Shown: positions 22,501 to 32,516 of the stretch, in pieces
Position numbering within the stretch: the first letter of the stretch is position 1
Layout: the number at the start of each line of letters is the position of its first letter
DNA from: Phallusia fumigata
Taxonomy: Eukaryota > Chordata > Ascidiacea > Phlebobranchia > Ascidiidae
Length of the DNA: 32,516 nucleotides
NCBI GenBank assembly: GCA_008931825.1
Contig: QXVZ01007920.1
Span: 4,221-36,736 of the forward strand
Direction: 5' to 3'
Made by a program: the position numbers and the translations under genes
Notes under the pieces: generated by a model
Told to the model about the DNA's origin: nothing
Seen by the model: only the letters and a program-made list of their open reading frames with translations
Database searches by the model: none

Positions 22501-23278
22501 CCTAAAACAGGAACTGAAACTTTGCTTTTCAGTTGGAAATAGACACTGCAAAGAAAAGGGAAATGCATGCCAGGAAGACTGTTCATGTCAACAACTAGTT
22601 TTTGGTGCGGAAAAAGCAGCGCTAACCAGTGTGGATATGTCAGCAAACAGTATCAAAGTCCACTCAGTTACAACAGATGGAGAAAGTAGCTCTTACGACA
22701 ATTCAAAGCACCTAACTGTTGCAATGGAATGGTGTTTGACAAACAACAGTTCCATTTTGGGTCAGCAATATCTTACCATGCAGGAAATAAGTAATGAACA
22801 GTATGACCTGTCCAGGCTTGGCCTTGGTGGTAAATCGAATGCAGCCCTACAAGATAACAGCCAGTCTCTGGCTGCTTTGCACCAGTTAATTAAATGGAAG
22901 GTGGTGCATGATACTCACGTAGAAAACAATTTCATGTCTTCGAGACTCTGTGTTGTTCCTGTTGCAATTTTAGTACAGAACTTGTATGAGTGTGAGGTAC
23001 GGGTCAAGCTGGACGGCCTGGATTCTGGGCAAAATCAAATTACCAACAGTCCGCAGTTTCTATGGACAAACATGGCTCTTTCCAAATTTCTTCTGCCACC
23101 TCATGGGTCTTGTACAATATCCATAAATGCTTGTTTCGTTTTACCCGGCGTCTACAACTTGAACTCATTCAGTGTGTGGGCAGTGCCGACATGCATCGAA
23201 GACAAGACACCTTTGCTGCCACAAAACTGTCAATATTCCTGTTTGCTTACTGTTAATGATTGCAATGCGCCTTCATGA
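19505..23278 (+). CDS. TRAPPC8: Trafficking protein particle complex subunit 8 (Trs85 homolog), intronless
   Basis: Subunit specific to TRAPP III, the Rab1/Ypt1 exchange factor acting in ER-Golgi traffic and autophagosome formation. The coding region is one uninterrupted frame of 1257 codons plus stop. The N-terminus is collinear with human TRAPPC8 as I recall it: LSFTELIRPF, SSSHPEPLEEFAKLSQ, MTPNTLKYYVLLHDNS and DPWSRF correspond to LSFAELLKPF, SSSEAEPVEQFSKLSQ, FIPNTLKYYVLLHDVS and DPWSQY. The Trs85 region spans roughly residues 1-450 (including RKLADLFFLCQMYEHAYYYY), followed by an alpha-solenoid and a beta-rich C-terminal half. Human is about 1435 aa, so some loops are shorter here. The ATG at 19505 matches the family start MAQC. 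The absence of any intron over 3.8 kb contrasts with 16-19 exons in neighbours. Confidence 0.93.
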   Translation: MSQCAQSSDNFIKGIFSPHVAVLCSQDAEIISQRNNLSFTELIRPFCAINSEIQVHDPSNQVYIIKDLHITMCDLRRNVPDQNAIKQLLSSVVGEKSSGFDASQLTTIKTDKYNVSVNMSCPWFDAYRETVTSLAQPKMHEFVKHCIACLLVVSSSHPEPLEEFAKLSQQQNYVQHQSNQAHLRWMTPNTLKYYVLLHDNSHADTAKAQKVINDLQAMYGKHACNILSINSKSTSEEQHLPDPWSRFVNWKIQDKVPESNGLTMKEETVINANDATSPADLKWVKDLRQSVNITEKGFGCCLTLADHENLKKFMQEFASQGLIPYMEKTIRVCNEQIASRKAIHKSFFRATRSLFGGNKAASAPALKTLAGGTESQELQTRKLADLFFLCQMYEHAYYYYHSARKDFSNEQAWLHAAGASEMAAFSNFMQPKSQRAYPGHYVDSALDTYSTTCSDDYLSLRCALVSLECLGNKGMYAEAAAQLLKLSNDNDDDLKSAMLLEQIAQCFLHTKRPLLRKFAFYIVLAGHRYGKALQKACALSCYKYAFQVYRGCGWSLAEDHINFTIGRHSFNLKQLEDAADSFQSLLVKSKQPVSQQALFLHEYLLVSKKKSEATNETIDLVVPTIKLSQCMVRSATDDCATKNAPEWSVLTEALTDIAAKEKPNIVFQPPTKTKNQSLYECVVGEQFTVDICVCNPLNVPLALHSVTLIYELQLMEASAIDSATVSKVVVAENSEMMISFPITANAVGKITVVGVSYKLSIAASSGFNLQTNISSVELDGRQLFSPDGKGGIFVKVSPAMPLLKHDVQGFPTTLLGGQIVCAELSLKNIGKKDLCNLKVAYTSSCHCVFTDVAGTLAHAKHHFLKCSDTHSSVQCLVQNLPNSCCKPEQEMKMKLWIQGNNNAESSHVQVMYYYEASEYVKDNMFYRTLCFDGIIKLFPSLEMESTVFWENSHDGAVVSVNVGNKSVATSHEFCVNGMFCDSRTWLLQPIESTVLPSVPLKQELKLCFSVGNRHCKEKGNACQEDCSCQQLVFGAEKAALTSVDMSANSIKVHSVTTDGESSSYDNSKHLTVAMEWCLTNNSSILGQQYLTMQEISNEQYDLSRLGLGGKSNAALQDNSQSLAALHQLIKWKVVHDTHVENNFMSSRLCVVPVAILVQNLYECEVRVKLDGLDSGQNQITNSPQFLWTNMALSKFLLPPHGSCTISINACFVLPGVYNLNSFSVWAVPTCIEDKTPLLPQNCQYSCLLTVNDCNAPS

Positions 23279-24304
23279 ACTTTCTCTACAATACCACATA
23301 CTTTGTAGGACCAATTTTCTTTCAAGTTCGCATACTGGTTCTATAATTTACTTCATGATGATGTCAAAAAGGTTAATTCCATAACACTGAACATTTTTCT
23401 GTTAGTAAAACTGAAACACGGTCGAGCATTATGACCTAACAACCATTTTTTTTCCTAATGTTAACTTATGCCATACAGTCCTTAATACTACTCTAACCAA
23501 AAAAATGCAACATTAGTTCTAACCGCATTTTCATCAATAGTGTGTAAATTCTATGATGTTTATTTGTTTTTGTAGTTATATGTGTAGTGTGACATTTTAA
23601 TGAATTTGACCATTTCTTAGCTATAAATATTTATTGTGCTAAACTGATCTGTCAAATGTTACGATATTTGTGTGTTCTGTTTATCTATGCATTGCAATTT
23701 GAATGCTGCATCTTTCGGTAAAGTTTGTAACTGATAATTTTTTTTGTCATATAGTTTATATTAATCTTTTAAAAATTTCATCTGAATTGTAACCTTTTCC
23801 TAAATTAACTACACACATTTAATTTTTCACTGATACTGACCTAAGGGAAATTAGGGTTATTTTGCAAAATATTTGATTAGTTTTGTCACTACGAACATAT
23901 ATTTTTGCTCCATTACTGCATCCCAACAGACTTCACCATTGAGTAATTAAACTGTGCAATGCTTAGATTCTGTTGTGGTAATCAGCTTTACCAGTTTAGA
24001 AAAGTCAAATCCTTCAACTTAGTATGTTGTGTATGGGACCCACCATGTCAGTTTACATGAATGTAATTTTTCAAGATAACTGGCGCTAAGTGGTAAAACA
24101 TTGCATATCGGTTGCATCAAAGCTAACCTGAGAAAATGTTTCAACTGTACTTAAATACCTGGAATATGCAAGTACCCATAGATTAAAAAACTGTGCCATC
24201 CTAAAACTAGAGCAAGTGGATCTATGTGTTCATAACGGTCTAAATACTTGGTTTTAGTCTTCTACAGTGTTTTGGTACCAGGAAGAAACATTAACCTTAC
24301 ATGG

Positions 24305-24353
24305 AATAAAAGTGACCTGTAAGGGAACAAAGGTTGCACTATGGTTTAATAAA
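24305..24353 (+). other. Candidate poly(A) signals for TRAPPC8
   Basis: AATAAA occurs at 24305-24310 and 24348-24353, about 1.03-1.07 kb after the TRAPPC8 stop. Either implies a 3' UTR of about 1.1 kb. Confidence 0.45.
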
Positions 24354-24379
24354 ACCAAAAGATAGTATGTCGCAATGTA

Positions 24380-24486
24380 TTTATTACGAAAACAACAAAA
24401 ACAAATGTACAAGAGTTCAGTTTATTGAAAGTCAGGAATTTATGTTATTGCACAAGCGCAGAGTTAAAAAGGATTAACACTTTATT
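24380..24486 (-). other. Candidate poly(A) signals for the TMC gene
   Basis: TTTATT (AATAAA on minus) is found at 24380-24385, 24421-24426 and 24481-24486, about 320-420 bp beyond the TMC stop. The nearest is only 26 bp from the last TRAPPC8 signal, so the transcripts may overlap tail to tail. Confidence 0.45.
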
Positions 24487-24802
24487 GCTGATTAACAAGG
24501 CCTGAAATTAAAGAATGAACTCCATTAGCAAAATTCACATGAAAAAACACAAAGTGGCAAAGCTGTTGTATCATAATAAAACACCTAAACTAGCAGTCAA
24601 CCAACATCATCACAACAACAAAAATAGTTACACTAGAATGCACTAAAGTATGTTCATGATTTATACAACTATAACACTAATTCAGTCTTATTCTTATGTC
24701 ATGGTTTTTAAGTACTGAGGTTACATAACATTGCAGACTGTAAACACAAAAACACTTTTGGGTTTCCATCATTTAGCCAATCAGGAAGTCCCTACCAAAC
24801 AG

Positions 24803-27800
24803 TTAAAATAAAATCTCATCTTCGTTCTGGCCACTCCTTTCTACATAAGAAGACTGTGGTCTCATTTGCATCTGCCTTGCATGGGAATTGCCATTCTGTA
24901 TTGGTCCCATCTCCATTTCTAGTGGTGAAGGTGATCGGTGTTGTTGTCTGAGTGCTTGTTTCTTCTGAAAAAACAACTAGATATTAATATAATTATCCAT
25001 ACATTTCTGCTTTTTTCTGATATTTTTTGCAATCTACGACTGTACTTGACTCTATCCAGGACATTTGTTTTAGTTTAATAAAATCTGTTGAAGTTTCAGT
25101 AAAATGTATTGCATTAGTTTTTCTAGTAATAAATGAACCATGTTGTTTTTATTTCTGCATGTGAACTTTTATGACAGCTAGACACTTACCCAAGCGGGAA
25201 TACTGTAGCTTTCCTCATCAGAATCATTGCTTGAAGTTTCAAATGCTGCAAACAAACACAAATGTGATTGTCTGATAAATAAAGGTGTTGAAAAACACCA
25301 GACTTTACCAATAAAAAACCCATAGTACCTACAGAAAGTCTTTAAAAACTACTATTTTTGGGATGACATTCTGTAAGGACCAGCAAATACATAAAAGTTT
25401 GATGCAAGAAAGATTTTAGATGCAATATTTCACTATTCTATCTGAAGAAACTTGGTTTAGGTGAAGATAAAACTCCCACCATATTTTCCTGAACCAGCAA
25501 ACATGCTGGATGGCCTTTGTTGGCTTTGATTTTCCAATGCTTTTTGATACAGTGGGTCTTTATGCTGGCGCCTTGCTGCTATGGGTGATGACGATGCTGA
25601 ATAGGGTTTCTGTTGATAATTGAGACAAAATAGCTTTCAGAAGTTTACAGTATTTAGCCTAAGCAACAAACGTTTTACATACCTGGGCATGTGTATTTTG
25701 GTATGATGGATTCTGGCGCTGGTACAAAGGAGCTTCATAACCAGTTGGCACATCTTCCACATAATCTGAGGCAAAAACGTGTATTGGATTTTAATTGTAT
25801 TAGCCATGTGCCAAAGCAAATTATCCAAGTCAGCCAGTGAACAAAGGAAAAGATGCTTTTGATAGGCATAATAACGATATCTAAATGTTTTGATCTGCTC
25901 CAGGTGGTCTTCATTAGGGCAGAAAAGGAAATTTTAATCCAATCTGGGATGAAGGGTCACAAAAAATGGTGGTGATGATATTGGCACAACAGAATGCACT
26001 TTTGTTAAGTTCATTTCCTTAGATAAAAATAATTGTACTAAAGCAGTCCATAAGATGCAACTAGTTTTATTTGGAAATAAACTTACCGTAAGTCTAGACT
26101 GTTAGTCAGACAATCAAAATTACCTTGGGGCATCATTGCAGAGTTGCCCATGTATGACTGCATTGGTTGTTGTTGTTGATTCTGTAAAGCCAGGCGTAGT
26201 AAGGGATCTTTGTGTGCTGAACGGTGAGATGATGCTGAATCTGACCGGTGCTGCAACATGTCATGTGTGTTTTAATTTTGCAAATTCAAATTGAAGTTTT
26301 TTAGTAGAAAGTGTGAACGAACAGTAAATTGAGTTTAAAAGTGTTACAAAAACACAACAAGATTGATCTGTCTAATTCGTTAACTGCCACAATGGTTGCT
26401 GCCACAACCAGCAAAGCAAAGTATGTTCTATTCCGCTGTGATGTCATAAGCAATTAACCAATTACTTCATGTAACAATGCCTATGTCTGTGTGTTGCACC
26501 ACGTTTTGACTAATAAGTCATTCTATGAATAAAGTAGAACTGAAAGGTTTTATTTTTCATTGCTTAGCTTGAGAAAATGATACGGAAGTCGCACTTCTTT
26601 GATTGTGCAGGAAAACTAGTAGGCGACAATTGCCACTAATGAGTTATATAAGTCCACGCTGACTACCCAACGATTTTATTCAGGCGAAGTCGAACACAAG
26701 TCATTATCCTCATGAAGTTGGTTATTCACAATGAACTATGGTCACATGAGTGACAGCTTTGGACTGCTGAAGTCATATTGAATTACCAGTTCCATTCGGG
26801 CCAGGTTTCCAGATTGTAGGTGATGTGGGTCTACATGGGTTAACACATCACTTGCAGTCAACACAGAATTGGAAGTGTTTCCTTTAACAGAACCACCTCT
26901 TGAGGAAGGTGCTGAATTGATTGAGTCCCGATGTCGACTCAATATTGGCACAACATGCTGTAAAAAGGGAGTTGGAAGTTTAAAACACATGTGGATTTTG
27001 TAAGAAGACTAAACAAAATATGGTAGCAATGCTGAAGCTGAGTGTATATTCAAAATGTGTTACTAAAAGGGTAGCTTTTGCCATATTACCATTCCACATA
27101 CACTATCACTTTATTCAAAAATGATATATATTCACTACATTTTGGCATTGGGTACCACAGTTACCTAAGCTTTTTTTTGTTATATTGTTTTTGAGTTCAA
27201 ACACAATACCACCTTGTTTTAGGGTTAATAAAAAATAATTAAATCTTACACTGATATTTCCAGAAGGACCTGGGCCACCACCAGGTCCATTAAACCTATT
27301 TGCTTGTCTGGAGACATTCTGCAGCCACATAAGCAATAGGCCCTTGTCCTTCCCTTCCAGTTTAATTTGTTCGCGAAGTGTTGTTGAGAGTGCGCTGTAG
27401 CCCTTTGAAGTAGCGCGATTGATCGCCACTGCCACCCTGGACAATGCAAATTTCAGGTCAAAATAACTGCTGTTTTGTACTGTTTTTGTGTGTTAACTCT
27501 ATTGTGAAGAAATTAAAATTGTTAGTGGCAAGCTTAACATCTTTTGTTAAAAAGCTAATATTTGTTTTATGTTGACCAGGTATTGTTAAGCCTGCTGGAA
27601 AAGTGTACATTGCATTGTCTGCAAGTCTGTGTAAAGTTAAGCATGGGCATTTTGTTAGCAAAATAGCAACAGTGTTAGGAAACCAGCAAAATCAGCAGTT
27701 CAGACATGACTAACCCAAGCGTTGAGCCATAAAATTAGGACTTACGCTAATCCGGCCACAATAGCATCCAGGAACCAAACACTTCCAACAAAAGTAATAA

Positions 27801-30800
27801 CGTCAGCTAACCACTTAGTCGTACTATTGCCAGCAAGGTCATTGATGCCAACCACTATCACATCATAAGTGTTTGGCAACCCTCTGTATGGTCCACAAGA
27901 TTCAGATGGGGTTAACCTAAAAAATCATCCTCAGTAAATAATTACAGTGTGCAAATGAGTAACATTTTGATGTTTAGTACACACAATTGCTGTACCAAGT
28001 AAGCACACATGCCTCTGGCATATTGCCTAAATAGCTGAACTCAAGTTAATGATTAATCAAAATAGCCATTTTAAATCATTACAGCGATATATCTTTTTTA
28101 AAAATTAAATGCTTTTCCAATGGCAAGACTTCAATATTTTATTTCTAAGATATATTTTTTCACAACATAATGTCTTTCTCATGCAATTGTTTTTTTTATG
28201 CATGGTAGGTTTGGGTTTAGAAACCAACTGTGTCTTTTCTTTGGATTGCCTTAAATATAACTATCGAGAACCTGTTTAAGGTTTATGAAATGCTATGTAA
28301 CATAATAAAATGCCTGTTTTTTAAAAATTGTTGCTGCCTGCTGCTATATTTGCAACCAGCATATACAGGCAAACAATTTTTGTATTCTGTTCCAAGTATC
28401 ATCATTTTTTTATATCAGTGATCAACCAAAAGCTACTAAACATCACACAATGATGATCAGTAAGCTAAATCAAGTCTGCAGTGTGACAATCATTAAATTA
28501 CTTTTCTAAAATGGTAAACATTTTCAGTTTTTAGAAGTAAAAAAACATGACAACTAATCTGTTGTTATGTTGTGTGTGTCTGATTCATAGCCAAGTACTG
28601 GGTAGTAACATAAGATGCTAGGTGCCCATCTCTATTAACCAGCTTCTCAAAAAAGAATAAATAAACTTACCTGAACACAACAACGCATAGAAAGACTGCA
28701 GAAAGGAGAAAACTTAGCAAGAGCAGAAAGTTGAAGATTGTCCTCGTTTGAGCTGCCCTCCATCTCCTTGTTGGCGGAACACAGTTTTGCATCAGGCTCA
28801 CCTATAAATATTTGTGTTCAGATGAAGCAATATGCGTAGGTTTCTAACTGTAACGCACTCACCTTTTTAATGTAGAACATAAGGAAATACTTGAATGTTA
28901 CAATCAATGATAGCAGTGGACTAAAGAAAACACCAATCCTGTAGGAAATAATTTAAGCTTGGTTTTAAGATTGATATCGGTATTAAAGTTTTTTTGTTAA
29001 TGCAATCCACAACATTGAACGTACCAACATAGAGTCTGTCCATATATAAGATCCATAACGTTGTTGACAATGGAGAATTCTGGCTGTTTTAGACCTTGGC
29101 AGCAATATTGAGCAAATATCCTGTACACATATTTGTATAGTGTGGATAAAACTTCAAAAACTTGTATAGTATGGATAAAAATCAAAATTATATTTGAGAC
29201 AATAATAAAAATTAAAGTAACTAAAAGTCCTGAATATTTGTTCTCTTTTTAACCAAAAACATGACATCAAGCTTGTCAGGTATTTTTAAAAAGTGTTTTA
29301 CTGCTAACCAACACTTACTTGCGCAAAAATTCTGCGCAGAAGGTTGAAAAGACGATAGAAAACAAGAAATCAATGATAACCAATCGGTAAGCTTCCTGGC
29401 CAAGCTCTGTTTCCCAACAACTCACAAATGTAGTTTCAGATGTAGAACAGTTGAGTGTCTAAACAAGTTATTACCACTGTTAACTTGCAAAGGTCAAACC
29501 TGAAAGTGTTCATTAAGATTGTAATCATTACAAAAAAGTTGGTTAGGGTAATTCACTACCACACAGCAGTAAAACTACACAAGACAAAAGCTAAATACAA
29601 ATGTCAACCAGAGGAGATCAGACTTGGACAACTAGTACATTTGGTTTGTATGTGTTTGTTTGTAGAACTCACATTTGCTGTGTTGCCAGAGCCAGTTGTT
29701 TGAATAAGATCAGATGCTGTCCAGAAAGAACAAATAACAGCCAGAAGGCCCATTTTCAAGAGAAAGTTTCTACATGTTAAATAACAGCACACTTAAACGG
29801 TTACAAGCCGAACAAATAAGGGTTAGTTGAGCAAAGGCACATCACACATTCTCACACTGCATGAAGTTATATCACAGCTTAAACAAAAGTAAAAACACAA
29901 ACAAGAGTTTTTAAATAAACAACGGATTGTTATTAGCAAAATATTCCTCATTTAAAAATATTTTAAATAGATGCAATTTAAAAATTAGAAATGTGTTTAT
30001 TTTGTGTATTATACCTGAAAACGGCAACGTATAGTTGATGTCGGGGGTACTTGTATTTCTCAAACACTGTGATGGCATTAAAAATGATTGGCATGATCAG
30101 GTTAATGGAAGAGACAATGAGTGCAAGAGCAATTTCTGGCAAAACAGCCACTCCCGAAAGGTTGCACTGCACAGAGAAGTTTAATTAAACAATATGAGAA
30201 AGCAAAACTGCAGCCAATGTATCATAGCACTGCATATCCTCGTTAAGTTTGATAATTTATGACAGTAAAGCATACATTTAGAAGATGGGCACCAAGGTGA
30301 CATTTAAATGTGACATACTGTGTATCTTGACATGTTACACACCTTGATTTCCTCAAGAAAAATAGAATTGAGGAAATACACCAACGCCATGCTTCCCGCA
30401 GTTAGACCAAGGACTATTGCCCATGTCACAATGCGAAATGCAAAGACTTCAAGTTTTTCACAAAAGGTTCGCCTCTGTGTTTCCATTTGTCTTTCGGATA
30501 AAATTTCCTGTCAAAACAACTTTAGTTACAGTACAAGTCTCAATATCTGTCTAACACAATTATGAATGGGTTGGAATTAAGCACCTTTTCTAAATCTTAC
30601 TAAGAAATAATGTTATTATTAGGTAATATTTTTCCCATAATTTCCCATATCAGAAAAAAAGTTTAATTATAAATGCTAAAGGGAAACTTAAAAGCTGGTT
30701 TTTTAACCTTTAGTTCTGTGGTAATAGTTTTGTGCTGGAGCTTTGAAGCAGTCGAAGAGGTTATTCCAAAATCCCATGAACAAAACACTTTGCTGATAAA

Positions 30801-30855
30801 GTTACTTCGATCCTCTTGCTTATCAACAAAGCTTTGTCGAAAATTTTTGGCAGTA
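24803..30855 (-). CDS. Transmembrane channel-like (TMC) family protein, 5' exons missing
   Basis: Sixteen exons in transcript order: 30708-30855, 30343-30507, 30015-30166, 29673-29769, 29319-29458, 29025-29120, 28863-28938, 28671-28801, 27746-27916, 27250-27436, 26787-26957, 26124-26250, 25683-25765, 25480-25609, 25190-25245, 24803-24964. Phases agree throughout, giving 696 aa to TAA. TMC proteins are multi-helix membrane proteins; TMC1/2 form the hair-cell mechanotransduction channel. Diagnostic segments here are KVFCSWDFGI, INLIMPIIFNAITVFEKYKY PRHQ, CWETELGQEAYRL (the TMC-domain signature), PEFSIVNNVMDLIYGQTLCW and CGPYRG. The first helices and cytosolic N-terminus expected before the SWDF segment are absent. 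The tail after the last helix is long (about 270 residues), polar and Ser/Gln-rich, with a duplicated exon pair. The TMC subgroup could not be fixed. The donor after the first listed exon (GTTAAA) is weak. Confidence 0.85.
25190..26250 (-). repeat. Duplicated exon pair within the TMC tail
   Basis: Exon 26124-26250 (127 nt) and exon 25480-25609 (130 nt) have the same phases (0 in, 1 out) and encode related peptides: HKDPLLRLALQNQQQQP and HKDPLYQKALENQSQQRP, each preceded by a Ser/His/Arg-rich stretch. Each is followed by a short phase-1-to-0 exon (25683-25765 and 25190-25245). This suggests duplication of a two-exon unit. Confidence 0.65.
27917..28670 (-). other. Longest TMC intron
   Basis: This 754-bp intron is AT-rich with no recognised element. 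A 63-codon plus-strand frame at 28230-28421 is judged accidental. Confidence 0.5.
29133..29190. repeat. 29-bp duplication in a TMC intron
   Basis: TTGTATAGTGTGGATAAAA at 29133 recurs as TTGTATAGTATGGATAAAA at 29162, a period of 29 bp and two copies. It is just inside the intron upstream of exon 29025-29120. Confidence 0.7.
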
Positions 30856-31460
30856 CTATAAAATATAANATGTCCATATTGAGCAACAAAGTTGTGACAC
30901 ATATTAATAAAACACACATACAAGCAACATATATTTGTTTAGAAAAAAGCTTAAGTATCCTGAAATAAATCTTAGGCCCTCTTTAAAGATTTAAGCCACA
31001 AACTACCCCACGGTATTTTCTATTTATTGTACACAGATTCCGAAACGCCTTTGTAAAATCAAACAACAACCAACAAGCAAACGTCAGAGCATAGCAAACA
31101 GCACTTCAGCTCAAGTAAACTGGGCGGTTTTAGTTCAGCTAGTCTTATACGTACATGAAAAGTCAACACAAGCTTTAGGAGGCACTCCTCGTTTTGCTGT
31201 TCGGAAGGCCAATTGTGCACTCAAGTACGGGGATTACCCGCATACGTAATACCAACAATATTTATTTCCGTGTGCGACTCGACCGTGAACAAACCGTTCA
31301 AGCATTAAAATAGTAAGTGTGGCGCATGAGAGAAGATAGGAGCAAAAGTCGATTGGGACATTCAACTTTGAACCTGACACAATTGTCATCAAAACGATTG
31401 CTATGCATTGAAAACGGCAGGTATTTGAAAAAAAGTTTGTTTACTGTTTGTGGCGTTTAG
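30856..31460. other. Spacer between TMC and B4GALT exons, with one ambiguous base
   Basis: About 600 bp lie between the first visible TMC exon and the stop of the upstream galactosyltransferase. None of the expected TMC N-terminal helices is encoded here on the minus strand. A single N occurs at 30869, 14 bases before the TMC exon. The TMC frame stays open upstream of the acceptor, past the N, to an ATG at 30900-30902. Minus-strand AATAAA signals at 31261-31266 and 31023-31028 probably end the galactosyltransferase transcript. Confidence 0.6.
31261..31266 (-). other. Candidate poly(A) signal for the B4GALT gene
   Basis: TTTATT on plus (AATAAA on minus) lies about 195 bp beyond the stop at 31461. 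An alternative is at 31023-31028. Confidence 0.45.
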
Positions 31461-32475
31461 CTACGGAGACGTTGTGGTGCTGTCCGAAGGCATAGTTTTG
31501 ATGTATTCCGAAACAGTAATCATTAAATGTGTGTGAGTTGGTAAAAGAACAACACTCCTGACAGTTGTGTTCAGGTTACTAAGACCATCTTTAAACATTA
31601 ATGCGCGAGTTTGCTTTAGAAGTCGGTGTCGCTTTTTGTTGAGTGGATTCAACTGGTCGTGTCGATGACGGATCATTCTGTACCTAAAACGAAGGTGAAA
31701 ACTTTAACCAAACGCATACTCCTGAGGTCAAGTCGCGACTTTAGGCTCCATTTACTTAGACGTACTTTGGCTTATAGCAGGGGTAGCTAAAAGTTCCTAA
31801 TAGTGCACGATCTGACGACTAGCGAGAAAATAATGACCATTACAACAAATATGCGATACGCAAAAATTGTCAAGTTGCGGCTTTTTAGTTTCATCGCTAG
31901 AGGTAGCAAAGCACATACGTAACCAATCTGGTTGATAATTATTTTTCGTTTTTTAAGAATATAAGTTTAAAAATGAGTTTGTTAGAAAGCAAACACAAAA
32001 TCAGACGCGATCGTCCAGTTACCGCTAGATCATTGACCTGCTAGTTGGCCATAATTTTGCTAGTAGCATGCAAACCATAAGTGGATGTTTTGGCGATAAC
32101 AGTATTTAATTTGTCAGGCCTTTCGTTAGCCGGTTTGAACAAATTTTAAACACTTTTCCTACCTTCCTATTGTTAAACTTGGCCTTATGCGACGCAGGCC
32201 AAGATATCGAATCCTCAAGTTCATGTCGTCGTCTTCCCCTCCCCAACCCCAGTACCCGTTCGAATAACCATTTACCGCTCTGAAATAGAGTTGCAGAATT
32301 ATATTACGTTCAAGTGTCGTCAAAATTGTTGAGATTAAATGTACTGCGATTTAGTCGCACCTGTATTGCCACTCTGTGAATGACACCGCTCCACCGACCG
32401 TCACTCCTGTTTTCTGTTTAAGCGTGTAGTTGAATTTGTCCACAAGGGGCGACAGGTGCATCACCGTTCGCATCC
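31461..32475 (-). CDS. Beta-1,4-galactosyltransferase family, 3' end (last three coding exons)
   Basis: Golgi type II enzyme family that transfers galactose from UDP-Gal in beta-1,4 linkage to GlcNAc, glucose or xylose acceptors. Exons in transcript order: 32361-32475, 32163-32279, 31461-31683, joined in frame and ending at TAG 31461-31463. Visible family motifs are VDKFNYTL and GGAVSFTEWQYR, then NGYSNGYWGWGGEDDD, in which WGWGGEDDD is the acceptor-binding and catalytic signature, then YRMIRHRHD with the metal-binding histidine context, and FKDGLSNLN near the end. MIRH and DGLSNL favour the B4GALT1-6 branch over B4GALT7 (which has FRHLHD). The C-terminal tail is Ser/Thr-rich. The 5' exons, including the DVD motif and the membrane anchor, lie beyond the window edge. 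It sits directly upstream of the TMC gene on the same strand. Confidence 0.88.
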
Positions 32476-32516
32476 CTATGAAAACATATAGATGCACATT
32501 TTGTACGCACATTGAC

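Larger units (their letters stand above)
23279..24802. other. Convergent 3' UTR region between TRAPPC8 and the TMC gene
   Basis: The 1.5-kb gap lies between two facing stop codons and is very AT-rich. It contains plus-strand AATAAA at 24305 and 24348 and minus-strand AATAAA at 24380, 24421 and 24481. No other gene was recognised. Confidence 0.6.

Overview
This is a gene-dense, AT-rich stretch of animal nuclear DNA. It holds nine recognisable protein-coding loci in 32.5 kb: seven span the window and two run off its ends. Introns are short (about 50-750 bp) with ordinary GT-AG ends. The gene set (LCMT1, KATNB1, CARF-domain, PMP22/claudin-like, TRAPPC8, TMC, B4GALT) together with the compactness suggests a small-genome invertebrate deuterostome, most likely an ascidian tunicate. 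That organism call is an inference. All gene names come from remembered family sequences, not a search.

Layout, left to right. At 35-625 (+) lie the last three exons of leucine carboxyl methyltransferase 1. At 1390-7712 (+) is a complete 19-exon katanin p80 gene (KATNB1, 757 aa) whose exons join in frame throughout. At 8513-9856 and 10516-11833 (both -) are two tandem CARF-domain genes whose first four coding exons have identical lengths. At 13458-13959 and 16403-17868 (both +) are two tandem four-helix PMP22/EMP/claudin-like genes; the first lacks the middle exon. At 19505-23278 (+) is TRAPPC8 as one uninterrupted 1257-codon frame. At 24803-30855 (-) is a 16-exon TMC-family gene whose N-terminal exons are missing. 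At 31461-32475 (-) are the last three coding exons of a beta-1,4-galactosyltransferase.

The genes do not form an obvious pathway; they look like unrelated cellular genes packed closely, with two local tandem duplications. Convergent pairs (KATNB1/CARF-like, TRAPPC8/TMC) have facing poly(A) signals within about 30-180 bp of each other. The larger spacers (12-13.4 kb, 14-16.4 kb, 17.9-19.5 kb) hold only small non-autonomous DNA transposon-like elements and a short tandem repeat.

I found no exotic new system. The best leads are the intronless TRAPPC8, an internally duplicated exon pair in the TMC tail, the exon-skipped PMP22/claudin paralog with cysteine-free loops, and the frozen exon architecture of the CARF-like pair. 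No rRNA, tRNA, CRISPR or retrovirus-like element was recognised.
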